64,000 nt of DNA from Diphasiastrum complanatum (lineage: Eukaryota; Streptophyta; Lycopodiopsida; Lycopodiales; Lycopodiaceae): assembly GCA_029204225.1 (NCBI GenBank), contig CM055107.1:47600476-47664475 (forward strand), written 5' to 3'. Below the pieces are notes generated by a model. The model did not search any database. It was not told the origin of the DNA and saw only the letters and a list, made by a program, of their open reading frames with translations. The position numbers and the translations under genes were made by a program. Shown one piece after another: positions 33,480 to 45,334 of the stretch (within the stretch, counting starts at the first letter, position 1; each line of letters starts with the position of its first letter).

Positions 33480-34495
33480 AGGTTCTAAGCCCATCTGCAA
33501 CCTCTACGGTCCTCTGCGATCATCTATGGTCCTCTACGACCTCTGCGACCCTCTGCGGTCCTTTGCGACCTCTGCGGTCATCTACGGTCATCTATGACCT
33601 CTGCGGTCCTCAATACGATTTCTACTTAAATCCAAATATCTCGATCCGATAACCCTAAACCTGAACATCAACCATTGCATATTATTATTTCAAATTATAG
33701 ATAACAAGCAAGAAAAGGAAGGCAGATGGCGGAGGAAGGGATTCCGCTCACTGTGGAGGAAGGGATTCCACTCGATGTGGAGGAAGGGATTCCATTCGAT
33801 GTGGACATGGACGTAGGGGGGATTGGCGGTGGTGAACCCAAGTGCTTGGAGAAGATCTGTTTCGAATTTGCAACACAAGCGATCTATTTCGAATTTGCAG
33901 CACGAGCGAATCTGTTTCAAATTTGCAGCACGAGCGGATCTGTTTCCAATTTGCAGCACGAGCGGATCTGTTTCGAGTTTGTCGCACGAGCGGATCTGTT
34001 TCAAGAAGGTCGCATAGGACCTTAGAGGAACCTCAGAGGATTGCAAAGGGACTGCATTAGGGATCGCAGAGGACCGCGGAAGTCAGAACCTCCCGCCGTG
34101 GCGGGAGGACCACAGAGGTCGTAGAGGACTACAGAGGAACCTCCGAGGATCGCAAAGGGACTGCATTAGGGACCGCAAAGGGACCGCATTAGGGACCGTA
34201 GAGGACCACGAAAGTCAGAACCTCCCGCCATGGCGGGAGGACCACAGGGGTCGCAGAGGACCGCAGAGGAACCTCCGAGGATCACAAAGGGACCGTAGAG
34301 GGACAACAGAGGACCGCGAAAGTCAAAACCTTCCACCGTGGTGGGAGGACCGCAGAGGTCGCAGAGGACTGTAGAGGACCTCGGAGGATCGCAAAGGGAC
34401 CGCAGAGGACCACAAAAGTCAGAACCTCCCGCCGTGGCGGGAGGACCGCAAAGGTCACAGAGGACCGTAGAGGAACCTCTGTAACAAAAGATATA
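33480..34495. repeat. GC-rich minisatellite complex with inverted arms and palindromes
   Basis: Left arm (33490-33620) consists of CCTCTGCGrCC/CCTCTrCGGTC words. Right arm (34020-34490) has the reverse-complement words (GACCGCAGAGGTCGCAGAGG), so the arms could pair over about 400 bp. Between them are a 27-bp unit repeated three times (33728-33810, GGAGGAAGGGATTCC) and a 28-bp unit repeated about five times (33860-34005, ACGAGCGGATCTGTTTC plus AATTTGCAGC). The right arm carries a unit of roughly 110-130 bp repeated about three to four times, each with a near-perfect palindrome CCTCCCGCCnTGGCGGGAGG near 34089, 34221, 34330 (diverged) and 34427. The short frames across it arise from the repeats. 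Confidence 0.85.
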
Positions 34496-34504
34496 TAATT
34501 GTAT

Positions 34505-35029
<525 letters not shown>

Positions 35030-35910
35030 CAACTCCTTGTAAGGCTTTCAGTTTCTGATCAAACTACGTCGTAAGCTACTCCATCTGTTGTTTGTGTAGT
35101 TTTGTCATTTGTTCCATCAGTAGTTCTGTGGATAGAGTGGAAGCAGTTGATGATGATGACACTATCGAGGGAGTAGGAGTATGGGTGGATGGAAATTCGT
35201 CGTCTGATCCCTCATCATCTTCCTTGATGGCATCCTCCATAGCTTCTTGCAGAGTAGCGTACTGCTCCCGTTGTTTCAATTCTCTCCTGATGCTATGTGG
35301 TATCTTGCTAGGAACCACATGATTACCGCATGATCGAGAGTTAGGACTGCACTGCACTCGGATCATAGATGTTTGACCCGCACAATATAGTCCCTGACCC
35401 TTTCTCTTTTCCCCATCTTGACCTTGCTAAGGAGGCGGAATGGGTCTTCTAAAAACTTTCTTGTTTAAAGCGCGTGATGAGAGCCGTTTTAACCACTTCC
35501 CAGGTGGATTTTTCTTCCTTTGACAAGTTGAAAAACCAATCTTGAGCCATTGCTACTAGGGACACGGAAAACAACATCAACTTCTCTGCAGGTGATCGCC
35601 ATAGATTTCACAAGCTTGCTCGTAGATTTGGAGGAAGTGGATGGGATCTGATGATCCGTCATATTTTGGTATCTCCATCCGAGGTGCCCTTCGGACTACC
35701 TGCAAGGGAGCGACAGGTATGAGTTGACCCATTGGATTCATTGGCACTGGTTTCAGTTCTGCCTCTTGTTGCGCAGCTGCTAATCTAGGAAGGTGTGGTG
35801 CTTGATTCGTTATCCTTCTTACTACTGATCATCCAGATTTCAATTTGATCTCCCACTACTTTATACCAAAAGTGGGGTTTATAGGGATTGAAGCCAACAA
35901 GATTTGCCAT
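35030..35910 (-). pseudogene. Ty3/gypsy gag remnant
   Basis: Minus-strand reading from ATG at 35910 (MANLVGFNPYKPHFWY) is followed, after frame changes, by RAPRMEIPKYDGSSDPIHFL, then AMAQDWFFNLSKEEKSTWEV, VVKTALITRF and SKVKMGKRERVRDYIVRV, the order of a gypsy capsid domain. A C-terminal part has an acidic patch (EDDEGSDDEF) and Ser/Thr-rich tail. At least three frame changes and stops (near 35600, 35450 and 35370) disable it. It is a relative of the gag at 13296-13901. 35911-36480 holds no clear gene. Confidence 0.75.
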
Positions 35911-36568
35911 CAAGCTAACAGATCAATCTTGTGTAAAATCGAAGGGTGTGATTGCTGATATCCCTGTAAAAATAGCAAGCATGCAGTTTGTGATCACCTT
36001 TGTCATAATGGATATACTTGAATCTCCATTAGGGGACATTAGAACTTAAAATGGGCCCTTTGTCAAGATGTTGTTTTTGACTTCGCATGCTTTCAACCCT
36101 TATGTGTCCCAATGGATGGTGTCCATTTGTGATGAACTGTAACAATGGTTGACGGACGGAAATTGTATTTAACTTTTCCGGCCAAAATTTCATGATTTTC
36201 AAATATCCCGTCGAGCAGAACAAACAATTGTGATTGGACCACAGTTACTGCCCGAATACTCTTATGTTGCCTGTCATTGTTCACTTGAGGTTGATTTGAT
36301 GTCAATAGTCATAAATTGTGGTTAGCTAATCCTTGTAGTTAAGGAACTTCTTTTCATTCATAGGTATACCTCTCATTTTCTTGTCATTCTTAGGTTTACC
36401 TTGCAATCTCTACATTCTCGCCGATCTCAGCTTGCGTACTCGTATTTTCGGCTAATGGCTATACACAATCGGAGACCAAGAGGAACCATTGATGCAATCA
36501 ATATTTGCAATGAAAAAAATGCAGAAGATCAATGGATACCAAGAATATATTGAAAATATCAATGGATC

Positions 36569-37785
36569 TTGATGCATCCCTTTGCAAAAGGCTCATTCCG
36601 AAAAAGAGAAAGATCGGATAACATATATAGAAGCTCTTGGAAAGGCAGGATAATGGATATTAAAGTATCACCAGCCGGTCAATCTATCACGGAAGTTTTA
36701 GTTCAGCATGCTTACCTTCACAATGAGCTCAACATTCATGATCTGAATCCAAATGATAGAAGGAAATGCAATTGTAAGTTTTCAGATTCAATTTCTTTAG
36801 ATTTAGCATTTTCTTTAAATTATATTTTTCTTGAGATGTTTTTGTTGATCCATCAAATTTCTTTGAATGGCAATTAGTTCAATTGATTGCAGGAATAATC
36901 AATGTCATACATTTGGATATCGGTATTTTACAATATAAAGGTCATTCTCCAAAATCACTTTTAGAGTCAGGAGGTTTTTTTTATGATCGCACCTATTTTC
37001 CTGATAAAAATGGTTTAGTTGGTAGATTAGAGCCATATCCTCTACCAGATTTTTTGAGTGAGGAATGGATTTCTCTTGATGCAGCAATTTCAGAAAGTTT
37101 TTGATCTAGGCTATATATTGATATTCAGGGTATATTAAAATGTAGCACTGGATCAAAGAATAATAGATTGAGTTGGTATCTACCTTTTACTATTTTTGTT
37201 GATTTTTTTTCCAAATGCAATGTTCGGAGAATGACAACAATGTTTATTTGTAAGGACTTGAGTGCTGATATAATCGTCGAGTTGTTGGATGATGGTTGGG
37301 ATACAAAACAAAATCAGCAAGTTGAGTGCAGAGTATGTTACTCATCCATGACATTTAGATATCACACCGAAAAACAAATGCTCACTTTGCTGCTGTATTA
37401 TAGAAGATGGATTAAATGCAAAAATGTTTGGAAGCCACTTGATCAAGATTTTGGTATAAACCCTCAAAAGCAACTTCAGATAACAGTGAAAAGAAATGAC
37501 AACATTCTTGCAATGGTTGAGGTCGAGGAAGATTGGTGTCTCAATCACATTCGATCAGAACTAGACATGTTGCAATTCGATCTACCTCAGTACTATCAAT
37601 TTTGATTGAATGGTGTAAAGGTACGTTATGCCATATAAAAATATTCCTTTTTGTCTATTTCTAAGTGAATCAGTTTCAGGAAATATATAACTAAAACAAT
37701 TTTTCTTGTGCAGGTAAGAGTAAGGCGAGGAAGAGCAATAAAATGCAAAGACATTGGAACATCCATCGAAATTGAAGATCCATAG
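36569..37785 (+). pseudogene. Intron-containing host-like gene remnant, family not recognised
   Basis: Three exons can be read. Exon 1 is 36569 or earlier to 36773 (RIMDIKVSPAGQSITEVLVQ...); the intron is GTAAGT...TTGCAG, 36774-36892. Exon 2 is 36893-37620 (INVIHLDIGILQYKGHSPKS, LPDFLSEEWISLDAAISESF, SWYLPFTIFVDFF, CKDLSADIIVELLDDGWD, VEVEEDWCLNHIRSELDMLQ); the intron is GTACGT...TGTGCAG, 37621-37713. Exon 3 is 37714-37785 (VRVRRGRAIKCKDIGTSIEI, TAG). The end, with its basic strand-like VRVRRGRAIKC, suggests a ubiquitin-like or similar beta fold, but I do not recognise the protein. Three in-frame TGAs (exon 1/2 junction, 37102-37104, 37603-37605) suggest pseudogenisation. The introns show it is not a processed copy. 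Upstream exons may lie near 36453 (MAIHNRRPRGTIDAINICN). Confidence 0.55.
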
Positions 37786-37799
37786 ATTATGAACTATGG

Positions 37800-38588
37800 A
37801 ATTTTGTATTATGTAATACAATTTCTTGTATACATCATTTTTTTAAATATATGAACCACTTTTCTATGAGGCTCTTTCATTTCTATGATCTCCATTTCCA
37901 TGGTGCAAAACACAATGTAATTGCAACTGGATAATATGAGTTTTCTATAGCAAGATTCATTGTCTCCTACAGGAAATGCACTATCTCCATTGGGGAGATC
38001 TTCAGTCACTTGAACTCCAGTGATCACTACAATCGACGCTTGCCCTTATTGAAGTTTTGTATATATCGGTTGTATTTTTGGTCTTCATTGCCTTGGTCTG
38101 TATTGTCCTTGTCTTGGAATATTTGGATATGTTCAAATGATGATCTGATCAAAGCTTTGCTGCAACAAATCTAAGTGAACTAATGTTGCATGTTTGGATT
38201 GGTTGTGGCAAAGGTTCGATCAGATCATCATTCTGAACTTATCCAAAAAAAAGACCATGGTAAAGGCAAGGCAGACCAAGGCAATGAAAAACAAACATGT
38301 CGGAAAACAGTAGAAATTGAAGATGATTGAATCATAACCTAAATTGATAAGAGAAAAAATAACAAGTAAGAACAACCATAGAAAAACTGTAAGTATATTT
38401 CTATTAAAATTTTCTGTACATGTGTCTCATCCACATCAAGTGAGACGAATATCTAAACAGAATCAACTATCTATGATCTCTAAATCCATTTCTCCAGTTG
38501 GAAGTAGCTTGGGTGGAGAACACTCGGCCACTACAACTGGATATGAATTTTTGATCACAAGCTTTATGGTCTCCTGCCTAAAGTGCAT
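37800..38588 (-). other. Two related coding-like modules, second cut by the Copia insertion
   Basis: On the minus strand, module 1 (about 38020-37830) and module 2 (45067-45110 joined to 38588-38460 across the Copia insertion) share SPMEIvHF..ET...A/VI.NSY.PV.., with flanking DNA word CTCCATTGGGGAGA. Module 2 keeps an open frame (KVSPMEIMHFRQETIKLVI, VVVAECSPPKLLPTGEMDLE) ending in TGA near 38463, while module 1 has a stop. They may be duplicated exons of an unknown gene. No family is recognised. Confidence 0.35.
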
Positions 38589-39450
38589 TGTTGAAAATTG
38601 TCACTTCTCACTTGACATTGGTTCATGTAAATATTGATCAAACATTAGAATATGTTGATGATATGGTTTCACACGTGTGGAGCCTGTTCCCACGTGTGAA
38701 AGGATGTACTTTTCATGTTTGTATATATCCAAATTGATTTTGTATCATTCTAGTTAGTGTGAACATGAAATGACTAGTTTTTAGTCAAGTTGACTAGTCA
38801 CCTACAAATTAGCTTTTCCTTGCATGTGCATGAGTAAATGCTCCCACATGGCAAAAGGATGTTCACACGTGTGTATAGAGTACTAGAAGATAAGAGTTGA
38901 CCATTTTCCTTAGATCCTATTTTGTAGGGAATATTCCTATATTCTAGGAGACTAGCTTTTTTGATTTTAGTCATATTCTAGAAGGTCAACTATTGGATAA
39001 GGATCAAGGATGGATAAAATGGATAGATCTGAGTGATGTGGCACTATTCACACGTGTGAAGGCCTGCTGTACTGTACCAGACTCATGGATGTACTTGATC
39101 CATAAAAGGACCATCATTTTGCTAAGAAAATTGATGAGACTTTTGCACTCTACACTTTTGTGAGATTTCTAGTCATTTGTCTTGTGATTTTTATGCATGA
39201 TTGCTATCTAGTATCATTGTACTTGTTGTTTCAGGTGCAGGCCATACAGTGGACAGTACTCCACATGTGTGAAGCCGCTCTCACTAAAAAATGATGTGTT
39301 GATCCATTGCTCTTGCTTAAATCCAAGTGTAGTGAATCTAGATCAAGATCTAATATGTAGAACTTGATAGATTCATTGATTAAGCAACCAATAACTCTCT
39401 ATGATTGTAAAGTACAATCATTATTGTCCTCAAAGCTGTAAAATTTATCA
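38589..39450 (+). repeat. 5' LTR of the Copia element
   Basis: Starts TGTTGAAAATTGTC, ends TTTATCA. It contains several G-box palindromes of the form TTCACACGTGTGAA or close variants (about 38668, 38691, 38862, 39047 and a weaker one at 39261). These are plausible transcription-factor sites in the promoter LTR. Transcription start not assigned. Confidence 0.95.
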
Positions 39451-39462
39451 TGGTATCAGAGC
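39451..39462 (+). promoter_or_regulatory. Primer-binding site (initiator tRNA-Met)
   Basis: TGGTATCAGAGC directly follows the 5' LTR. The leader from here to 40045 is non-coding and contains another TTTCACACGTGTGAAA palindrome at about 39611. Confidence 0.93.
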
Positions 39463-40045
39463 TAAGTAAGGGAGTGATCATTGAATCATAAATCTTGTAA
39501 AAATCATTGGCAAAATTTGTTTTTTGGCCAATACTAGTGAGGGCGAGTTCTTCTAGAGTGATAGCTTGTAATCATTTGGATAAAAATGACTTGGAGGTTG
39601 TGTATGTACTTTTCACACGTGTGAAACCGTATAGCAACTTTCAATTCAAGTTACTTTGTGTTTGTTGGTCCCAAAATCACAATACTAGTTCATTTTTGGT
39701 GCTTTTTGAGGCATAGTATTGATCTAGATTCATTCTAACTAATGCCTATGACCAAATAGTGTTTTGGATCATTGAAGCATTTCTTTTTAGAGTCTAAGAT
39801 CAGATCGTAAGAGGCTGATTTGTTCAGATCCTTAGTTGAAGTGAAATCTCTAAGAAAAGTGTAAAGCAATTTTTTTGTGACAGTAAAAGCTAGAAATTTT
39901 TGGTAAGATCTTTGAGTATCATTCAAGCTTGTGTGCTAGTTTGATAGAGACAAGCCTATAGGCATTCTAGAAAGCTTTAGGCCTTTTCATAGATCTTTTA
40001 AAATTCAAAAATCTTTGTGATTTTTAAAAGAGCATTCATTCTAAA

Positions 40046-41090
40046 ATGTCATCCATGAGTGGATATTTGATGGAATCAAGTGAGAGACTCACTTCCACAA
40101 ATTATTCCATTTAGAAAGTAAGAATGGAATCACTCCTAGTGATCCATGATCTATATGACATAGTTCAAGGAGTAGAGGAAGAGCCTCAAACTCCCCAAGA
40201 ACAAGCCAAATACAAGAAGAGAGAAAGATTAGCTCTACATTGCATAAAGGGGCGAGTTCCACAAGTATATATAATCTCCATTAGGGAGAAAATATTCCTT
40301 CTAGGATCCCATACATCTCCTATTCTTGCACTATAGCAGTCAAACACCATGCAAGTGTTCCATAGTTCAATTATAGGTTTGGCCCCTCATAAGATTATTA
40401 ATTACATTACTGGCCTTAAATGTATGCAATGACCTCTTGAAAGAGGTGTCTTCTTGTACCTCATCCAAAGAGGCTTGGGATTCATTAAAGAGCATTTATG
40501 AATCCAACAATACTTCAAAAATCCTCATGCTAAGAAATCAAGTTTTCCAAAGCATGAAAGGAAGTGGAGAGAGTGGACAAGAGTATGTTCTTAGGATCAA
40601 ATCTCTTAACAAGGAGTTAAGTGCAATAGGAGAGAAGATCCAAGATCAAGAACTAGTACAAATCATTTTGAATGGTCTAAGTGATGAGTTTACCAACTTA
40701 GTCCAATCATTTGCCATTCAAGACTCTCTTCCATCCATTGAAAAGTTGCACAATGTTCTTGTGGCTGAGGAGAGTAGGCTTCTACACCTCAAGACAAGAA
40801 TGGATAGCATGTCACTTAATGGAGGAGAGGAGAAAGCTTACTTTACATCTAAAGTCAAGAAAAAGCAAAATCCATTCAAGAAAAATCAAGGCAAGGAGGC
40901 CGAGATGAAGAATGAAGGATCTACCTCCAAAGGCAAAGTGAAGAACAAGGCAAAACTAAAGTGTTTCTTTTGTGGAAAGAAAGGACACTTTGCCTCAGAA
41001 TGCTACTTGAAGAAGAATCAACAAGCAAAGGAGATCAAGGGAACATTTCTCAAGAGGAAGAATATGAGGATGGATTCAACACATCCTTAA
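40046..41090 (+). pseudogene. Copia gag, disrupted
   Basis: Encodes the capsid/nucleocapsid protein. ATG at 40046 begins MSSMSGYLMESSERLTSTNY. TAG at 40112-40114 replaces a tryptophan codon seen intact in the relative at 17324. Normal gag resumes MESLLVIHDLYDIVQGVEEE, is then replaced from about 40240 to 40430 by foreign sequence resembling family-A LTR, and continues with LKEVSSCTSSKEAWDSLKSI, GQEYVLRIKSLNKELSAIGE and the zinc knuckle CFFCGKKGHFASEC at about 40966. The knuckle frame ends at 41090; pol continues in another frame, so a 1- or 2-base indel lies near 41020-41040. Confidence 0.9.
40240..40430. mobile_element. Family-A LTR scrap inside the Copia gag
   Basis: The block CTCATAAGATTATTAATTAC followed by ATTACTGGCCT (about 40387-40415) matches the CTCACAAAGTAATTAATTAC plus ATTTCTGGCCT region of the family-A LTRs, in the orientation of the copy at 9061-9482. 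It occupies the place of about 60 gag codons, so it is a replacement or insertion plus deletion, not a clean LTR. Confidence 0.5.
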
Positions 41091-44000
41091 TGGTTGCATC
41101 TACACCAACTTCAAGTCAAGACACATGGTGGATAGATAGTGGGGCTAGTTCCCACATGTCCTTTAACAAGCATTATTTTTCTACTCTTCTATCTTGTAAT
41201 GACTCTAAGAAGTCAATATACACTGCTAGTGATCAAGCATGCAAGATAGATGGCATAGGATCTATACCTCTTTGTTTAGGCACATCTAAAAGGATAGATC
41301 TAGATAATGTTTTGTATGTTCCTACCATTTCAAGAAACTTGCTTAGTGTAGGACAATTAATGGACAATGGACTAGATGTACATTTCAAGAATGGAGTTTG
41401 TTCCATCTTGAAAAATGATAAGTGCATAGCTAGTGGCATTAAGCAAGGTAGACTTTTCAAGTTGGATGTTAATGTTGCAAGTGAAAGTGTGAACTTGGCT
41501 AGGGAGGAGCTAACTCAAGTGGAGCTTTGGCATAAGAGATTAGGCCATCCTAATCTTCAATCTATGGAGTCAATGGCAAGCAAGGAACTAGCTCTCGGCC
41601 TACCAAGAACTTTCAAGAAGTGTGGAAAAATGTGTGAGGCATGTGGCCTTGCAAAGTCACACAAATCTTCTTACAAGAAATCTTCATCAAGATCTCTCTC
41701 TCCCTTGGATCTCATACATTCTGATGTACATAGTTTTTCACATGCAAGTAATGGAGGTGCCTTGATGTATGTAACTTTTATAGATGATTGTACTAGATTC
41801 ACATGGATTGAGTTACTATCAAAGAAAAGTCTTGTTTATGAGGCTTTCATTAAGTTCAAGTCTCTAGTAGAGAAACAACTTAGTACTTCTATCAAAGCAC
41901 TAAGATGTGATAATGGAGGAGAGTACACCTCCAATAAAATGAAAGACTTTTGTGAGATCAATGGTATTAAGTTACAATACACTTGTTCCTACACCCCTCA
42001 ACAAAATGGGGTGGCCGAGAGGAAAAATAGGAGTCTATGTGAGTGTGCAAAGTCCTTGAGGCTTGATGCATCACTTCCCATCTCATTTTGGGGAGAAGCC
42101 ATAACATGTGCTAATTATTTGTGTAATAGACTTCCTAGTAGTGCTATAGATGGGATCTCACCTTATCAAGCCTTGTTTGATAAGAAACCCAATGTAAAAG
42201 ATTTTAAGATCTTTGGATGTACTTGTTATGTACACATTCCTTTGGAGACTAGAAGGAAAGAAGATGCTACCTCCTTCAAAGGAATCTTTGTTGGCTATGG
42301 AGAAAATAGCAAGGGATATAGGATATATGATCCTACATCCAAGAAAGTAAAGGTAAGCAAGGATGTACTTTTTGATGAGTCACAATTTGCTAAGAGCTTG
42401 TCAAATGGATCTAACCCATTGTGCATTGAAGATCTTGACAAATCCGAGGAGGACCTTGACAAAACCCAGGAGGATCATGACAAACCCGAGGATGGAGATT
42501 TGAATCCGAGTCAAAAGGGGCCAAGAAGATCATCAAGGAGCAAGGCCGAGTCCTCAAGGCTTACCTATGTGGACAAGGGAAAGCAAAAGGAAGTCTCTAC
42601 ATCTTCTACCTCTTACTCTTTTTTAGCTACATTGATTGAAGAACCATCATCTTTTGAAGAAGCATGTAAATCTAAAGTTTGGAGAGATGCAATGCAAGTA
42701 GAGTATGATGCATTAGAAGAGAATCATACTTGGAATCTTGTAAATCTTCCAAGAGGAAAGAAACCACTTGCATGTAAGTGGATTTATAGAATTAAGTACA
42801 ATCAAGATGGATCTATTAGTAAATACAAAGCTAGGCTTGTTGCTAAGGGATTTCTTCAAATAAAAGGATTGGATTATGAAGAAACATTTGCACCTGTAGC
42901 TAAGCTTGTACCTATTAGATTAATCATTTGAATTGCTACTTTGTTCAAATGGGATCTCTACCAAATGGATGTGACAAATGCCTTCTTGAATGCCTTCTTA
43001 GAAGAGGAAATCTACATGATGCAACCCGAGGGCTTCATCAAGGTTGGTGAGGAGCAAAAGCTGTGCTACTTAAGGAAGAGCCTATATGGCTTGAAGCAAG
43101 CACCTAGAGCTTGGTACTCTAGGTTGCATGATTTTCTCTATTCCCTTGGCTTTGTACTAAGTGCTTATGAACCTTCTTTATATTTCAAATGTAATGAAGG
43201 AAAGATCATCATTTTGGTTCTTTATGTTGATGACATCATTATGACAGAAAATGATGATGATGGCATAGGCAAAGTAAAAGTTGACTTATCTAGTGAGTTC
43301 AAGATGGTAGATCTAGGCTTCCTAAAGTTTATACTTGGGATAGAAGTGTCTAGAAGTAGCAATTGTACTTTCATAAGTCAATCTAAGTATGCTACTTCCA
43401 TTCTTGAAAGATTTGGTATGAAAGATTGTAAGGGGATTGACACCCCTATGGAGCATGTTGTGAAAGCAACTAATGAAGGTGATGAAGCATCCTTTGAGGA
43501 CATCACTCTCTTTAGGAAGCTTATAGGCTCTCTAATCTATTTAACTATCACTAGACCTGACTTAAGTTTTTGTGTAAGCAAGTTGAGTCAAATTATGCAA
43601 GCTCCTTTAGTTCATCATTGGAAAAGTGCCAAGAGAGTACTTAGATATGTTTCTAGTACTAGATTTTTTGGCATACTGTATGAAGGATCTAACTTGCACT
43701 TGAGAGCCTACTCGGATTCAGATTTTGCAGGTGACAAGATGGATAGGAAGTCCATTAGTGCATTTGCAACATTTCTTTGTGGAAGGCTGATATCTTGGCT
43801 TTCCAAAAAGCAAGATACAATCTCACTATCTTCTTGTGAAGCCGAGTACAAGGCATTGACTTCAACAACCAAAGAGCTCCTATGGCTAAGAAGACTCTTG
43901 ATGGAACTACATGTGCTAGAGGCCGAGGAGATCCCTTACATATTTTGTGACAATCAAGCTTCTCAACAAATTGCTTCAAATCCTATCTTCCATGCTAGAA

Positions 44001-44191
44001 CAAAGCATATTGAGATAGCTCACCACTTTGTGAGGGAGAAGGTACAATCCAAGGAAGTGCAACTACATCATGTACCATCATCCGAATGCATAGCTGATAT
44101 CTTAACCAAACCATTGTCCAAAGATCCATTTTTTAAGTTAAGATATGCTCTTGGAATTGTAGATAGATGTACACTAGATTTGCCAAGTTAG
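40961..44191 (+). pseudogene. Copia pol: protease, integrase, RT, RNase H
   Basis: One frame from 40961 to 44191 with a single internal TGA at 42929-42931. Protease: WWIDSGASSHMS (about 41130). Integrase: HKRLGHPNL and CEACGLAKSHKS zinc finger, HSDVHSF, FIDDCTRFTW, DNGGEYTSNK and PQQNGVAERKNRSLCECAKS with catalytic residues present. Spacer: acidic D/E/K repeats (DKSEEDLDKTQEDHDK). RT: ARLVAKGFLQIKGLDYEETF, then the TGA just before LFKWDLYQMDVTNAFLNAFL, and catalytic LVLYVDDIIM. RNase H: YSDSDFAGDKMDRKSISAF, LSSCEAEYKALTSTTKELLW, HARTKHIEIAHHFVREKV and ADILTKPL. Apart from the TGA and the gag-pol frameshift it is undamaged, consistent with a recent insertion. The premature stop would remove RT and RNase H. 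Confidence 0.95.
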
Positions 44192-44204
44192 AAGTGAGGA
44201 GGAG
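44191..44204 (+). promoter_or_regulatory. Polypurine tract
   Basis: GAAGTGAGGAGGAG lies directly before the 3' LTR start TGTTGAAA and fits a plus-strand priming site. Confidence 0.85.
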
Positions 44205-45066
44205 TGTTGAAAATTGTCACCTCTCACTTGACATTGGTTCATGTAAATATTGATCAAACATTAGAATATGTTGATGATATGATTTCACACGTGTGGAGAC
44301 TGTTCCCACATGTGAAAGGATGTACTTTTCATGTTTGTATATATCCAAATTGATTTTGTATCATTCTAGTTAGTGTGAACATGAAATGACTAGTTTTTAG
44401 TCAAGTTGACTAGTCACCTACAAATTAGCTTTTCCTTGCATGTGCATGAGTAAATGCTCCCACATGGCAAGTGGATGTTCACACGTGTGTATAGAGTACT
44501 AGAAGATAAGAGTTGACCATTTTCCTTAGATCCTATTTTGTAGGGAATATTCCTATATTCTAGGAGACTAGCTTTTTGGATTTTAGTCATATTCTAGAAG
44601 GTCAACTATTGGATAAGGATCAAGGATGGATAAAATGGATAGATCTGAGTGATGTGGCACTCTTCGCACGTGTGAAGGCCTGCTGGACTGTACCAGACTC
44701 ATGGATGTACTTGATCCATAAAAGGACCATCATTTTGCTAAGAAAATTGATGAGACTTTTGCATTCTACACTTTTGTGAGATTTCTAGTCATTTGTCTTG
44801 TGATTTTTATGCATGATTGCTATCTAGTATCATTGTACTTGTTGTTTCAGGTGCAGGCTGTACAGTGGACAGTACTCCACATGTGTGAAGCCGCTCTCAC
44901 TAAAAAATGATGTGTTGATCCATTGCTCTTGCTTAAATCCAAGTGTAGTGAATCTAGATCAAGATCTAATGTGTAGAACTTGATAGATTCATTGATTAAG
45001 CAACCAATAACTCTCTATGATTGTAAAGTACAATCATTATTGTCCTAAAAACTGTAAAATTTATCA
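44205..45066 (+). repeat. 3' LTR of the Copia element
   Basis: 862 bp, same length as the 5' LTR, ends TTTATCA before the TGCAT duplication. Differences from the 5' copy are scattered single bases. Confidence 0.95.
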
Positions 45067-45334
45067 TGCATTATCTCCATTGGGGAGACCTTCGGGCATT
45101 TAAACTGAAAAAAAACATAAACACAGTTAAATGTAATTAATCAAAGATCAGTTAATAGGAGTTTGTATATGAAAAAAACAAAAACACAATTAAAAGTAAT
45201 TAATCGAATATTACCTCTTCCAGATTTGGAAGTCCATCTTGTAATACACGCCAATTAAAAAAGTGTTTGGCATTGCATATGGTATACCAATAACAGTTGA
45301 CAGAATCAACCTACTGGGAGGACTGCAGAATCCA

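Larger units (their letters stand above)
38584..45071 (+). mobile_element. Nearly complete Ty1/copia element with TGCAT target duplication
   Basis: A structurally full element: 5' LTR 38589-39450, PBS 39451-39462, gag-pol 40046-44191, polypurine tract about 44191-44204, 3' LTR 44205-45066. Each LTR is 862 bp. TGCAT flanks it at 38584-38588 and 45067-45071. By eye the LTRs differ at about 16 positions and have no indel, roughly 98% identity, so it is among the youngest insertions here. Domain order (gag, protease, integrase, RT, RNase H) defines Copia. It cannot make an intact polyprotein: see the gag and pol entries. Minus-strand fragments at 18455-19490 and the gag scrap at 17324 are close relatives. 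Confidence 0.96.

Noticed and set aside
33726-34025. Open frame made of EEGIPL and FEFAARA repeats as a repeat protein
   Set aside because: The 28-bp unit is not a multiple of three and all frames stay open because of the repeat; no start context or homologue is apparent.
36569-37785. TGA codons read as selenocysteine
   Set aside because: Land plants lack the selenocysteine system, and one TGA is created by the splice junction.
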